39,689 nucleotides of DNA from Gammaproteobacteria bacterium (GCA_003645255.1 QNES01000017.1:1-39689), one strand, 5' to 3'; positions 8,089 to 16,530 are shown, counted from the stretch's first letter. The notes: generated from the letters alone by a model not told the origin. Translations and numbers: made by a program.

Positions 8089-8976
8089 TTATTTTTTCTT
8101 AAACTGCGTGAACTTAATTTCGACACGACGGTTTGTAGCACGACCCATCTTGGTGCTGTTATCAGCAATTGGGTTACTTTCACCTTCGCCAAAGCTGACT
8201 ATGCCACTGGCTTGGATACCGAGGCTAATTAGGTAATTGGCAACACTATTCGCCCGTTTTTCAGACAGTTTCATGTTGTACTTTTCACTACCCACACTAT
8301 CCGTATGACCTACGACTTGTATACTTTTAATGAAGCCAACTCCAACTCTATTGACGAGTTCTCTGAGGGTTGTCTCGGCTTGCGAAGTTAAAATAACCTT
8401 ATCAAAGGCAAAAGTCACATCGCCGGCAAGGACTACGTCTATTGTTTTCTCGTCTATAATAGCACAGCCATGCTCATCAACCGCAGCACCATAAGGTGTA
8501 TTTTGACACAAGTCTCTATAATCAGGCACACCATCCTGATCTGTATCTAGCGGACAACCGCGTGAATCGACACCTTTAGAAATTTCTAAAGGCGTGTTTT
8601 CTGGACAATCGTCACGATAATTCTGGACACTGTCATTGTCGGTATCTATAGGACAGCCTTTCTTAGAGCCACTTTGGTTAACACCTTTTGATATTTCTTC
8701 AGGCGTGTTATCGGGACAAACGTCTTCGTCATCCATTATACCATCTTTATCTCGGTCAAAAACATCACCGCAAATTTCAAACGGCTGATTTGGCGTGTTA
8801 GCTGTTCTAGGGGTCTGGACACATTCGTCCCGTTTTGTCAACACCGGTTTTCCCTGAGAATCAAGAAGATAATGAGTAGTTTTATCATTGGCAGCCAAAA
8901 CGGAAAACGCTGCTGTTGACAACAGAGTACCCGTGACTAGCCCGATTAATATCTTACGACCAGAGCAATCAAACAT
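8089..8976 (-). CDS. OmpA-family outer-membrane protein with thrombospondin type 3 repeats
   Basis: The 295-residue product has a signal peptide (about 1-28, ending near SVLAA). Next come about three calcium-binding TSP3-type repeats (about 70-160, for example DRDKDGIMDDEDVCPD, DTDNDSVQNYRDDCP, DTDQDGVPDYRDLC). A C-terminal OmpA domain (about 180-292) has the peptidoglycan-binding pattern GHTDSVGSEKYNMKLSEKRA and GRATNRRVEI. It lacks an N-terminal beta-barrel of normal size, so it is probably a periplasmic or outer-membrane-associated linker to peptidoglycan rather than a porin. AAGGAAA lies before the ATG and a strong terminator follows. It is a single-gene unit upstream of rmlBAC. Confidence 0.93.
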   Translation of the reverse strand: MFDCSGRKILIGLVTGTLLSTAAFSVLAANDKTTHYLLDSQGKPVLTKRDECVQTPRTANTPNQPFEICGDVFDRDKDGIMDDEDVCPDNTPEEISKGVNQSGSKKGCPIDTDNDSVQNYRDDCPENTPLEISKGVDSRGCPLDTDQDGVPDYRDLCQNTPYGAAVDEHGCAIIDEKTIDVVLAGDVTFAFDKVILTSQAETTLRELVNRVGVGFIKSIQVVGHTDSVGSEKYNMKLSEKRANSVANYLISLGIQASGIVSFGEGESNPIADNSTKMGRATNRRVEIKFTQFKKK

Positions 8977-9184
8977 AAATTAAGTTTCCTTATTGTGATG
9001 ATTAATTTGACATCAAAAGAAAAATTTAAAATTCCAAACACGACGGCTTCACATTGAAACAAAAGTCTAAGCCAATAATTCTGGGTGTTTCAATTTAATC
9101 ACTGATAGTTGTTCAAATAAATTCCAAAAGGTTTGTAGTGTGAAACTTCGTTCCTAGGAATGAGAATTGAATAATATACTTTCG

Positions 9185-9208
9185 AGGTTTTTAAAACCTG
9201 TCAGGTTT
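9185..9208. repeat. AACCTGTCAGGTTT repeat
   Basis: The sequence AGGTTTTTAAAACCTGTCAG and the following GTTT contain two overlapping inverted repeats of the AGGTTT/AAACCT type. The same core is found at 1793-1824, 25038-25052 and 35403-35430. Confidence 0.5.
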
Positions 9209-9646
9209 GGCTTGAAAGTTTCTTCTGTTATTAAAGCTTCATTCCTAAGTTAAATTATTCTTCAGCAACGTCTATCAAGTTCAAAATTAGTAACTACCCA
9301 AATTAATGATTAGTATAGACTATTTAAAAATTTAACTCTGTTTCATACGTGTTGTCATCAAAATTTTATTCAGTGTAACTTATTTACCACATTTAATCTA
9401 AGTTTTTATCACATATATAGCGATATGCTATCATGAAATTTAGTACAATTCAATAGATTTAAATGCAATATAAAGTCATTAAAAGTCAATCAATAAGTGA
9501 TTATTAACAACACCTCAAAACTGTACTTGATTATTATTTTAGTGGTATTTTAAATATTATTTAAAATCTTAATGTCAATTCATTAATTCGAAATAGATTA
9601 ACATTTAAGGTTAACATTTAAAATTAAAATAACTTTTGATGATATT

Positions 9647-9941
9647 TAGTAACTACTCAGATAAATCTCAAGGCTAAAAACTAAGGTATGCTGAAGCCAG
9701 TTAAACTACTTATACTCTTTGCTGTAACAAACTTTTGCCTGAAAAACTTTTTTCAATGGGCTACATAAAAGTTTAAGTTATGCCCGTGTGCAGTATAGGA
9801 ATGTGCACAAAATCACTTTTAAAACACTTCGTTCAAACATGACAGGTTAGTTGTCGAAGTTATTTCAGGCACCTTCCTTAGGCGGCTAGAGCAGATTTTA
9901 GCTTTTAACCTTGAAATTTATCTCAAAGCTGAGTAGTTACA
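9647..9941. mobile_element. MITE-like element bounded by TAGTAACTACTCAG repeats
   Basis: The left end (9647 to about 9690) and the inverted right end (about 9893-9941) share GTAACTACTCAG, then AGATAAAT and TCAAGG with TAAAA, about 40 bp in all with a small gap. The inner 200 bp code for nothing recognisable. The outer 11-mer also occurs alone at 11781, 19613, 29996 and 38061. Confidence 0.6.
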
Positions 9942-9963
9942 ATATTTATTAATAATGGTATGA

Positions 9964-10218
9964 CTAACATAGTAAGGACTCAAGTTCTCCTTCTAAATCC
10001 AGTTCAACCAAATCATCATAACCGCCCACATGTCTATCTCCAATAAAAATTTGGGGTACTGTGCGCCGTTTGGTGATTTTAATCATGTTTTCCATTTCTT
10101 GGTGGTTTATATCTACCAATATTTTTTGTATTTTTTGTACCCCTTTTAGATTTAGTAAGCGTTCGGCCTTCATGCAAAAAGGGCAAATATTTGTACAGTA
10201 CATGCGGACATTCGGCAT
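9964..10218 (-). CDS. grxC: Glutaredoxin 3 (GrxC-type)
   Basis: An 84-residue thioredoxin-fold protein with the dithiol active site C12-P-F-C15, an extra cysteine at C8, the conserved cis-proline region TVPQIFIG and the glutathione-binding GGYDDL. It reduces protein disulfides and mixed disulfides with glutathione in the cytoplasm. Length matches GrxC. AAGGAG precedes the ATG by 9 nt. The upstream small gene ends 92 nt away behind a terminator-like hairpin, so grxC probably has its own promoter or depends on read-through. Confidence 0.95.
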   Translation of the reverse strand: MPNVRMYCTNICPFCMKAERLLNLKGVQKIQKILVDINHQEMENMIKITKRRTVPQIFIGDRHVGGYDDLVELDLEGELESLLC

Positions 10219-10270
10219 AAATGATGTTCTCCTTAACTCAGTGAAGGCTTGTTTAGAGAATATATCAAAA

Positions 10271-10301
10271 AGAAACCAAGTTTTTGAAAAACTTGGTTTC
10301 T
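10271..10301 (-). terminator. Strong hairpin after the 65-residue gene
   Basis: AGAAACCAAGTTTTT and its complement (10271-10301) form a nearly 14-bp stem with a 2-nt loop. On the minus strand it lies 9 nt beyond the stop at 10310 and is followed by TTTTTGATA. It fits a rho-independent terminator for the small gene; the perfect symmetry also allows bidirectional action. Confidence 0.7.
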
Positions 10302-10309
10302 ATACTAAT

Positions 10310-10507
10310 TTATTTTTTGAGCCATTGGGCAAAATTACCTGTATTGCCCTCATTGCCATCAGCATAACCAGCTTCGTAAGTTTCATTCAGGCGTTGTTCT
10401 TCACGCATGGGATTTTGTAAATAGCCTCCCATCCAACCCAGCACATACTCACGGTTGACTTGCGTTTTTTCCATTTCAGTGACGGCATCGTAATAAGTTT
10501 TATCCAT
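10310..10507 (-). CDS. Small conserved-looking protein of unknown function
   Basis: The 65-residue product is acidic, with no signal peptide or membrane segment. Its middle reads GWMGGYLQNPMREEQRLNET and its end YEAGYADGNEGNTGNFAQWL. The regular helix then Gly-rich pattern and an AGAGGT Shine-Dalgarno 11 nt before the ATG suggest a real gene, and a strong terminator follows the stop. I do not recognise a family with certainty; the layout (EEQR, YEAGYxDG) recalls short uncharacterised proteins of sulfur-oxidising gammaproteobacteria, which is memory, not a search. It is upstream of grxC on the same strand. Confidence 0.7.
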   Translation of the reverse strand: MDKTYYDAVTEMEKTQVNREYVLGWMGGYLQNPMREEQRLNETYEAGYADGNEGNTGNFAQWLKK

Positions 10508-11119
10508 GGTTTATACTTACCTCTTTCATCAGTTAATCAAAGTTTTCAGATTGTAATTCTGTTGTTAAATATTAACATCTATTGATAAATGTCAATAAAT
10601 CAAAACATGGGAACGATCAACCCATTATTCCATCCTCAAAAGTGACAATTGGTTATGATATTGTATTTAAGCTTCTTTTGTCAACTCTATTTTGCTTTGA
10701 TTGCGAAACCCAATGTATTGATTTTTTGTTAATTTAAGTTCTTTTATCAAATGAATGTTAATACAATATTTTCGCCAATTTAAAAATATAGCCATTGTTA
10801 AAAATACTTTTTTTATTTTTAGTAAAATCAATAACTTACAAATTTACGGGTGCTCGAAATTGACGATTTTTACAATTTAGCGAAGGTATTGTTAATAGTT
10901 ATCAATATTTTTGCTAGAAAATTGAAAATTGGATTTTTTATTTCTATAATATTGTATATTAGAATATACTAATATTGACATAACATAAATTGATATACTT
11001 AATTATAATTATCCCTAAAATTTTGTCAGGCAACATTTGATTGGCAAGCAAAAATTTGTCTGGATAAATATATTGATTTTTAACAAGGTACTTTATTTTC
11101 TGACATAGGTGACGTAGCC
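10508..11119. other. AT-rich divergent intergenic region
   Basis: It holds the promoters of the divergent 65-residue protein gene (minus) and the rhodanese gene (plus). A TTGACA at about 10976 lies upstream of the rhodanese, but no well-spaced -10 could be fixed. No gene, hairpin or repeat of note was seen in these 612 bases. Confidence 0.5.
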
Positions 11120-11608
11120 ATGAAAAAAAGTTTCCAAGATATTATTAATGACTGTCTTGATTCAGTCGATGAAGTGTTCCCTTGGGATTTACAAGATCAG
11201 ATAGTAACTGAACAAGATGCCCCGCTGTTACTTGACATACGTGAGCCTTATGAATTTGATACCTTACATATAAAAGGCTCTATGAATGTACCGCGTGGCA
11301 TTTTAGAACCCGCTTGTGACTACGGTTATGATGATACTAGACCTGAACTTGTCGGGTCACGGGAAAAAGAGATTATTGTGATTTGCCGTTCCGGTCAACG
11401 TAGTGTCCTTGCAGCTTATACAATGCAAATGATGGGTTATCATTCAGTCAAGTCGTTAAAAACCGGTGTGAAGGGATGGAATGATTTTGAACTGCCTTTG
11501 GAAGATGTGAGTGGGCAGATGGTAGATATTGATGATGCCGATGAAATTTTGATGCCAAAAGTTAAAGTTGAACAAATGCAGTCTTCTTTACAAATGGATA
11601 ATGATTAA
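11120..11608 (+). CDS. Single-domain rhodanese-like sulfurtransferase
   Basis: The 162-residue protein has one rhodanese domain (about 25-128). It contains LLDIREPYEFDTLHIKGSMN at the N-terminal side and the active-site loop C89-R-S-G-Q-R, followed by the typical LAAYTMQMMGYHSVKSLKTG and GW. C89 can carry a persulfide, so it may move sulfane sulfur. The loop length fits sulfur rather than phosphate substrates. The 30-residue tail is acidic and specific to this protein. No signal peptide, so cytoplasmic. AGGTGAC lies before the ATG. It stands alone; the next gene begins 203 nt later behind two repeats. Confidence 0.92.
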   Translation: MKKSFQDIINDCLDSVDEVFPWDLQDQIVTEQDAPLLLDIREPYEFDTLHIKGSMNVPRGILEPACDYGYDDTRPELVGSREKEIIVICRSGQRSVLAAYTMQMMGYHSVKSLKTGVKGWNDFELPLEDVSGQMVDIDDADEILMPKVKVEQMQSSLQMDND

Positions 11609-11666
11609 TTCTTCCGTTAGGCGGGACTTCCAATATGGTTGCTCCTAACATTTTTGAAGGTGCCGG

Positions 11667-11756
11667 GCTCAAGCGAACACATGGATTCGCCCTTACAAAA
11701 AGCCGAAAATTTGACCGTGCGGAGTATATGTAGGGGCAATTTCACGCGTAAGCCCT
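11667..11756. repeat. Two TGTAGGGGC-family repeats
   Basis: GGGCTCAAGCGAAC to CGCCCTTACA (11667-11700) and TGTAGGGGCAATTTCACGCG to AGCCCT (11729-11756) are two members of the family. The second matches, in reverse, the copy at 30005-30034, including the shared TGA(A/G)TAGTTAT that follows. Confidence 0.55.
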
Positions 11757-11811
11757 GAATAGTTATGAGCTATTAAAAGCTGAGTAGTTACTAAATAATA
11801 AGGTTATTATA

Positions 11812-12825
11812 ATGAATATAAGTGTCAAAATTTATTTAATTCTAATTATTTTGATGATTCTAACAATTGGTTTAAGTTTTGAAAAACAAAATGCGTTAGC
11901 TGATAATGCATCTAAAATGGAATCTAGTTCTTTATACCATTTACCAACTCAGGTTTTACATACTCTATTCGGGCATCAGCGTAATGTCACTTCAATAGCT
12001 TTTAGCCCGAATGGAGATATACTTGCTTCTGGAAGTGAAGATGAAACGATCAAACTTTGGAGAGTTAGTACAGGCAAATTACTCAAAACTTTTAAAGCGC
12101 ATAATTTTTGGGTGACATCTCTTGCATTTAGTCCTTCTGGAAAAATTCTGGCCTCCGGCGGTGAAGATAAAACTATCAAATTGTGGGATATGGAGACGGG
12201 TAAAGCACTGCGTTCATTACAAGGACATGAAAATTCTGTCACTTCTGTCGCCTTTAATTCTAGTGGTAGCATTTTAGCTTCAGCCAGTTGGGATCGAAAA
12301 ATTCATTTATGGCGAGTGAAAACTGGAACTAAAATACGTACTTTAAAAGGGCATAAACGCAATATACCATCTGTTGCTTTCAGCCCTAAAGGGAGTATAT
12401 TGGCTACCGCCAGTTGGGATAAAACCATAAAACTGTGGGACGCACGTACCGGTAAAAAACGACATACTTTGAAAGGACATAGAAGTTGGTTAAATACTGT
12501 CGCCTTTAGTCCCGATGGTAAAATGATTGCGTCGGGTAGTTTAGATCGTACTATCCGGTTATGGGATGTTGAAACGGGAAAAAAAATCCGTATTTTGAAA
12601 GGACATCGTTCTGCTGTTATGTCGCTTGCCTTTAATACAGACGGCAATATCCTTGCTTCAGGTAGTTTAGATAAAACGATCAAGTTATGGGAAGTGAGTA
12701 GCGGCAAAAAGCTTATTACTTTGAAAGGGCATTGGGGTCATGTTCTATCGGTGGCTTTTAATCCTGATGGAAGCGGTATCCTAGCTTCGGGTAGTGAGGA
12801 TAAAACAATAAAATTGTGGAAATAA
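11812..12825 (+). CDS. Exported seven-blade WD40 repeat protein
   Basis: The 337-residue protein starts with a hydrophobic signal peptide or anchor (about 6-25). Seven WD40 repeats of about 42 residues follow, each with GH near the start and a D(K/R/E)TIKLW-type end. Seven repeats make one closed beta-propeller. There is no enzymatic or other domain, so it is likely a periplasmic binding scaffold; the partner is unknown. The repeats are very alike at the DNA level (about 126-bp units), which suggests recent internal duplication. AAGG precedes the ATG, and TGAGTAGTTAC lies 31-21 nt upstream. The stop is followed after 11 nt by a TAACTGA repeat. Confidence 0.93.
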   Translation: MNISVKIYLILIILMILTIGLSFEKQNALADNASKMESSSLYHLPTQVLHTLFGHQRNVTSIAFSPNGDILASGSEDETIKLWRVSTGKLLKTFKAHNFWVTSLAFSPSGKILASGGEDKTIKLWDMETGKALRSLQGHENSVTSVAFNSSGSILASASWDRKIHLWRVKTGTKIRTLKGHKRNIPSVAFSPKGSILATASWDKTIKLWDARTGKKRHTLKGHRSWLNTVAFSPDGKMIASGSLDRTIRLWDVETGKKIRILKGHRSAVMSLAFNTDGNILASGSLDKTIKLWEVSSGKKLITLKGHWGHVLSVAFNPDGSGILASGSEDKTIKLWK

Positions 12826-12836
12826 TCTCGAATTTA

Positions 12837-12857
12837 TAACTGATAACTGATAACAGA
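12837..12857 (+). repeat. TAACTGA direct repeat ending at a start codon
   Basis: Two perfect TAACTGA heptamers and one TAACAGA lie head to tail, and the next three bases are the ATG of the ORF at 12858. TAACTGA direct repeats just upstream of start codons have been described in marine Beggiatoaceae and some cyanobacteria; this is recalled, not searched. Confidence 0.8.
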
Positions 12858-13058
12858 ATGGATGAACGTGAAATGGTTGATTGTATTTCATCAACAGCGC
12901 AGGTACGTTGTGTTAAACTACTTGAACAGTTATACCAAAAAGCTCGGTTTGCTATCAAACAGGTACGTAGTCCACTCTCTCATATTCAGGCTATGAAAGT
13001 TCAATGTGGCGGATTAAGAGGTATTCGGAAACATGGAAAATTTTCCTATAGATTGTGA
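12858..13058 (+). CDS. Small hypothetical protein behind a TAACTGA repeat
   Basis: A 66-residue basic product with a predicted helix around residues 14-40 (RCVKLLEQLYQKARFAIKQV) and three cysteines. I recognise no family. The only support is position: the ATG touches a three-unit TAACTGA repeat, where such repeats are reported to precede genes, and it is on the same strand between the WD40 and SGNH genes. No Shine-Dalgarno is visible. It could equally be a chance frame. Confidence 0.4.
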   Translation: MDEREMVDCISSTAQVRCVKLLEQLYQKARFAIKQVRSPLSHIQAMKVQCGGLRGIRKHGKFSYRL

Positions 13059-13137
13059 GATTTATTAGTCATTATCAAGTTCGTGTTAAACGTGTCCATC
13101 ATTAAGAAGTATATATATCAAGTCTAGTGAGGTTTAA

Positions 13138-14337
13138 ATGAAGAATAAAGAAATTAAATACTATATTCTAAGTAGTTTATTAATTGTCATTGTGGGATTT
13201 TCATCCATCGAATTAGCAACTCGAAGCCTTTCATGGCTATCAGGGAAAGGATTTACATTAGCCTTACATGAGCTAGAACCCTACGATAAAGAAATTGATG
13301 ATCTTTATCAGTGGCATCCGTTTACTGGCATCATTTTTACGCCCAAATCCATTTTTCAAGGCGGACATCCCAATCAGGAAAAAAGGGCGTTAATTATAAC
13401 CGATCAACATGGATTTTTAGCTAACACGCCGATTTTAAACTACACCAAATCCGCTAATGAAATCAGAATTGCCACTATTGGTGCTTCAACAACCGCCAAT
13501 ATCAATTTATCTTATGATGAAAATTGGCCTGGCTATCTTGGCTCATTAGTTCAACAAGCTTTACCAGAACAAAAAATTCAAGTGATTAATGCCGGTGTGC
13601 CTGGTTTTGATACCGCTCAAAGTATTGGAAATTTAGCTTTGCGTGTGATGCCGTTTCAGCCTGATGTGGTGATAATTTATCATGCTTATAATGATTTGAA
13701 AGCAATCAGAAAACATGTCACTTTCAAGCCAGATTATTCACATATTCATACTAAACCTTACGGTTATCACCAAAAGCCCTTATTTCTAATTCGGTGGTTA
13801 GATCATAGTATGTTCTATGTGAGATTACGTCACCAATATCGTGAATATCAGCAAGAAATGAAAAAGTTGAATGCCTTGAAAAATGAAAGGCTTGGAAAAA
13901 CCAATCGGCTCACTCATATTCCTCAAGAAGCGAGAGAAACCTTTGCACAACATATACGCAGCTTAATATCTATTGCAAAGACATCAGGAAGTGCTGTTGT
14001 ATTATCTTCTTTTGCAACTCTCAATGATCCTAAATTGGATTATTCCAAAGCAGAAAGCATTGAAGGACTGAGTCAATTTCAGAAACAAGGATTATATGGA
14101 CTGATGCACTTTACATCTGGTTTAAGCTTAAAAGCTATTTTAGAAGGTCTCAATTTATATAATGATACCCTCAGAAATATAGCCATTCAAGAAAAAACGG
14201 GGTGGGTTGATAATGCCTCATTGGTACCTCATGAAGATAAATATTTTGTTGACCGTGTTCATTTTTCCAGTGAAGGTGCAGCCTCTATGGCAAAAAACTT
14301 ATTGCCAGTTGTGTTGGAACAATTGAAAAAAAGATAA
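13138..14337 (+). CDS. SGNH/GDSL-type hydrolase, membrane anchored
   Basis: The 399-residue protein has one N-terminal transmembrane segment (about 8-27) and a large periplasmic SGNH-hydrolase domain (about 108-395). The nucleophile is S117 in IGASTTA; the glycine and asparagine blocks are in NAGVPGFDTAQS and HAYNDLK; the catalytic pair is D372 and H375 in DRVHFSSEG. Such proteins remove or add acyl groups on polysaccharides or lipids; the substrate here cannot be read. GAGGT lies 5 nt before the ATG. It may be transcribed with the small ORF at 12858. Confidence 0.9.
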   Translation: MKNKEIKYYILSSLLIVIVGFSSIELATRSLSWLSGKGFTLALHELEPYDKEIDDLYQWHPFTGIIFTPKSIFQGGHPNQEKRALIITDQHGFLANTPILNYTKSANEIRIATIGASTTANINLSYDENWPGYLGSLVQQALPEQKIQVINAGVPGFDTAQSIGNLALRVMPFQPDVVIIYHAYNDLKAIRKHVTFKPDYSHIHTKPYGYHQKPLFLIRWLDHSMFYVRLRHQYREYQQEMKKLNALKNERLGKTNRLTHIPQEARETFAQHIRSLISIAKTSGSAVVLSSFATLNDPKLDYSKAESIEGLSQFQKQGLYGLMHFTSGLSLKAILEGLNLYNDTLRNIAIQEKTGWVDNASLVPHEDKYFVDRVHFSSEGAASMAKNLLPVVLEQLKKR

Positions 14338-14519
14338 TGTTTATTTGAAATGTAATATAGATTTTATCATCAGAATTAGACAAGATTGGTATAAACAAAA
14401 GCTTTCTTAATAGATCGTTTTTGATGTGGTTATTTTATGAATTCTAATTGTATTATCAGTCATTTTTAAGTTGAGTTAAGGGTAGATGGCATTGTTCAGA
14501 GTCAAGTTAATAAGTCAAT

Positions 14520-14546
14520 GTCGGGTTACGTTATCACTAACCCGAC
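14520..14546. terminator. GTCGGGTTA/TAACCCGAC hairpin between convergent genes
   Basis: A perfect 9-bp stem with a 9-nt loop lies between the SGNH hydrolase (plus) and GspA (minus) ends. The sequence resembles a palindrome common between genes in many bacteria. No T-run follows, so its role as terminator is uncertain. Confidence 0.45.
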
Positions 14547-14571
14547 CTACCAGACTATAATTCCCAATTCC

Positions 14572-16329
14572 CTATTCCCCATTCTCCATTTCCAAAACAT
14601 CAGATAGCAACGGCTTTTCACCTGACAATGCTTGTAACGTCAACATCGTTCGTTCACCAACGACACCATCTGGATCAAGTTTATACTGACGCTGAAATGC
14701 AATAACTCGTCGTCTTAACGCATAGTCAAATCGTGGTGATAAAGAATTAAGATCAGTACTACGCCCTTCAATTGTATTCAAATGTTTTCTAATCCAAACG
14801 ACGGAATCATTTGTGAGACCTACCTTCAGGACAGGTACCGGTAATATGGGGGGTTGCCAAAGTAGTAAGAATTGCCCTAACCAAAATTCATTGATTTCAT
14901 TAATCGAAAACTCAAACGTTTGTCCCGAAATATCCAAAATAGCAACGTCATCTTGCAATTGTTTAACCACCAAATGGTGTTGTCTCCCATTCTCAGTTAC
15001 CAATTCAAGTACGGCTGGTCGATTGAAATGACGAATATCTTCCCAAGTACCCGTTCTTAACAAACAAGATAAGCCTTGCGTTGCAGCACGTTGACAAGCT
15101 TTTTCACCCCTCAAGCTGGTATAGTCCACCTTCCATAGATGAAATAGCGTGATAAAAGCGGATTCCGTGTTAGCAGTTTGTAATAGGCTCAATAAATCTG
15201 TGGAAGACGATGGAACTATTGTTTGAGGGAAGGCAAGTTCAGGGGAAGCTGGTTCACTGGGAAGAGTGGAATTCTGCTCATCAGTAGAAACAGGATTTGG
15301 TGGAATGGGAGCCACTATAGCAGTGACTTCAGCTTGTGATAACGTGGCTTTAGGTTCTTCTTGTGATGATAAAGAAAATCCATTAGTTAATGTATTTAAC
15401 TGTTTGAAAAAGGCTTGGTCAGGAAGAAAGTTCCATCCCCAGATTAATACAGCCATAACCAAAATGATTGCCAACGTACTAACTAACCAACTTGTCAGCG
15501 GCGAACGACGGTTCTTGATGCTTTCACCACGCACCTCTTGGACCGCTTTACGCACAATCTGACTATTTATATGATTTTCATTATTGACATATCCACCTAA
15601 TAAAGCGCGATCACAAATAATATTAATCAAACGGGGAACACCTCCAGAATAACGATAAACAAGGCGCGTTGCGCTATTCAGAAATATGGGGCTTTTAGCA
15701 CCACTTATAGCTAACCGATGATTAATATAAGCTTGGGTATCTTTTGAGGATAGAGGCAACAGATGATAGCGTGCGGTAATACGTTGTGCGAGTTGGCGAA
15801 GATTATTGCGCTTGATGAGCTTATTTAACTCTGGCTGACCAACCAAAATTATTTGTAGCAGTTTTTGATTTGAGGTTTCCAGATTGGTTAATAACCGCAC
15901 CTGTTCTAGCACCTCTATGCTCAAATTTTGTGCTTCATCAAGAATAAGCACTGTCCGACGATTTACAGTATGGGCGGTTAGTAGATAGCTATTCAGCGTA
16001 TCAATATAATCTTTGAGCGTATATTGTTGTGGATTATAACTGATTCTTAATTCATCAAATAGGGTAGCCAACAACTCAATTGGGGATAGGCGCGGATTGA
16101 GTAATAACGCGACATCCACCGAGTCAGGGAGTTGTTCAATCAAACTGCGACAAAGCGTGGTTTTACCTGTTCCTACTTCGCCTGTAAGTAATACAAAACC
16201 GGGTCCTTCATTAACACCATATAATAAATGTGCCAGAGCTTCACGATGACGTACACTCAGATAGAGATATTGTGGATCGGGGGTAATAGAAAAGGGTGCT
16301 GCTTTCAGTCCAAAATGTGCTGTGTACAT
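14572..16329 (-). CDS. GspA/ExeA-type AAA ATPase with peptidoglycan-binding domain
   Basis: The 585-residue protein begins with the family signature YTAHFGLKAAPFSITPDPQ, then an AAA ATPase (about 40-265) with Walker A GEVGTGKTT (50-58) and Walker B LILDEAQN. A transmembrane segment follows (about 282-300), then a Pro/Ser-rich linker. The periplasmic part has a C39-peptidase-like fold region without an obvious catalytic cysteine (about 375-480) and a PG_binding_1 domain (about 505-570, FQRQYKLDPDGVVGERT). In type II secretion ExeA/GspA helps place the secretin through the wall. No gspB or other secretion gene is adjacent, so it could serve another envelope complex. Confidence 0.93.
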   Translation of the reverse strand: MYTAHFGLKAAPFSITPDPQYLYLSVRHREALAHLLYGVNEGPGFVLLTGEVGTGKTTLCRSLIEQLPDSVDVALLLNPRLSPIELLATLFDELRISYNPQQYTLKDYIDTLNSYLLTAHTVNRRTVLILDEAQNLSIEVLEQVRLLTNLETSNQKLLQIILVGQPELNKLIKRNNLRQLAQRITARYHLLPLSSKDTQAYINHRLAISGAKSPIFLNSATRLVYRYSGGVPRLINIICDRALLGGYVNNENHINSQIVRKAVQEVRGESIKNRRSPLTSWLVSTLAIILVMAVLIWGWNFLPDQAFFKQLNTLTNGFSLSSQEEPKATLSQAEVTAIVAPIPPNPVSTDEQNSTLPSEPASPELAFPQTIVPSSSTDLLSLLQTANTESAFITLFHLWKVDYTSLRGEKACQRAATQGLSCLLRTGTWEDIRHFNRPAVLELVTENGRQHHLVVKQLQDDVAILDISGQTFEFSINEINEFWLGQFLLLWQPPILPVPVLKVGLTNDSVVWIRKHLNTIEGRSTDLNSLSPRFDYALRRRVIAFQRQYKLDPDGVVGERTMLTLQALSGEKPLLSDVLEMENGE

Positions 16330-16502
16330 GGAATTCTATTTAGACATTATTGAAAAATTAAGCATAACGAAAAAAACAATAAAAAATTAAAATATTGACT
16401 TAATTTATTTTCCAATAATGTTTACACTATGTGTTTCACGCAAACATTTTTTTGTACATTTTGCGTGAAAATTAGTTTTGTGAAAATATAAAATATCCAA
16501 AA

Positions 16503-16530
16503 AAATACTATTTTTTAAATAAGTATTTCT
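16503..16530 (-). terminator. AAATACT/AGTATTT hairpin after the tRNA operon
   Basis: AAATACT (16503-16509) and AGTATTT (16522-16528) form an AT-only stem, followed on the minus strand by Ts. It lies about 63 nt beyond tRNA-Leu. Similar palindromes follow three other minus-strand units (27625, 29971, 33173). Confidence 0.4.

Larger units (their letters stand above)
8977..9963. other. Gene-free gap with repeats
   Basis: No convincing gene is seen in 987 bases. The segment next to 8976 is the leader and promoter region of the OmpA-family gene. An AACCTG-type repeat lies at 9185-9208, a TAACTACCCA variant at 9290-9300, and a 295-bp inverted-repeat element at 9647-9941. The remainder (about 9300-9640) is very AT-rich. 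Confidence 0.65.

Noticed and set aside
8032-8232. Plus-strand frame at the end of the OmpA-family gene
   Set aside because: It overlaps the antisense of the conserved OmpA domain and has no family features.
11976-12707. Two long minus-strand frames (11976-12272 and 12303-12707) opposite the WD40 gene
   Set aside because: They are antisense products of the tandem WD40 repeats, with periodic composition and no ribosome site; the plus-strand WD40 frame explains the region.
11812-12825. CRISPR-like periodic repeats at the WD40 gene and the SPFH gene
   Set aside because: The periods (126 bp and 54 bp) are coding repeats without unique spacers; no CRISPR array or cas gene was seen.
14572-16329. 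Calling the GspA-type protein an active C39 peptidase
   Set aside because: The C39-like region has no clear catalytic Cys/His pair in the expected order; a structural role is more likely.
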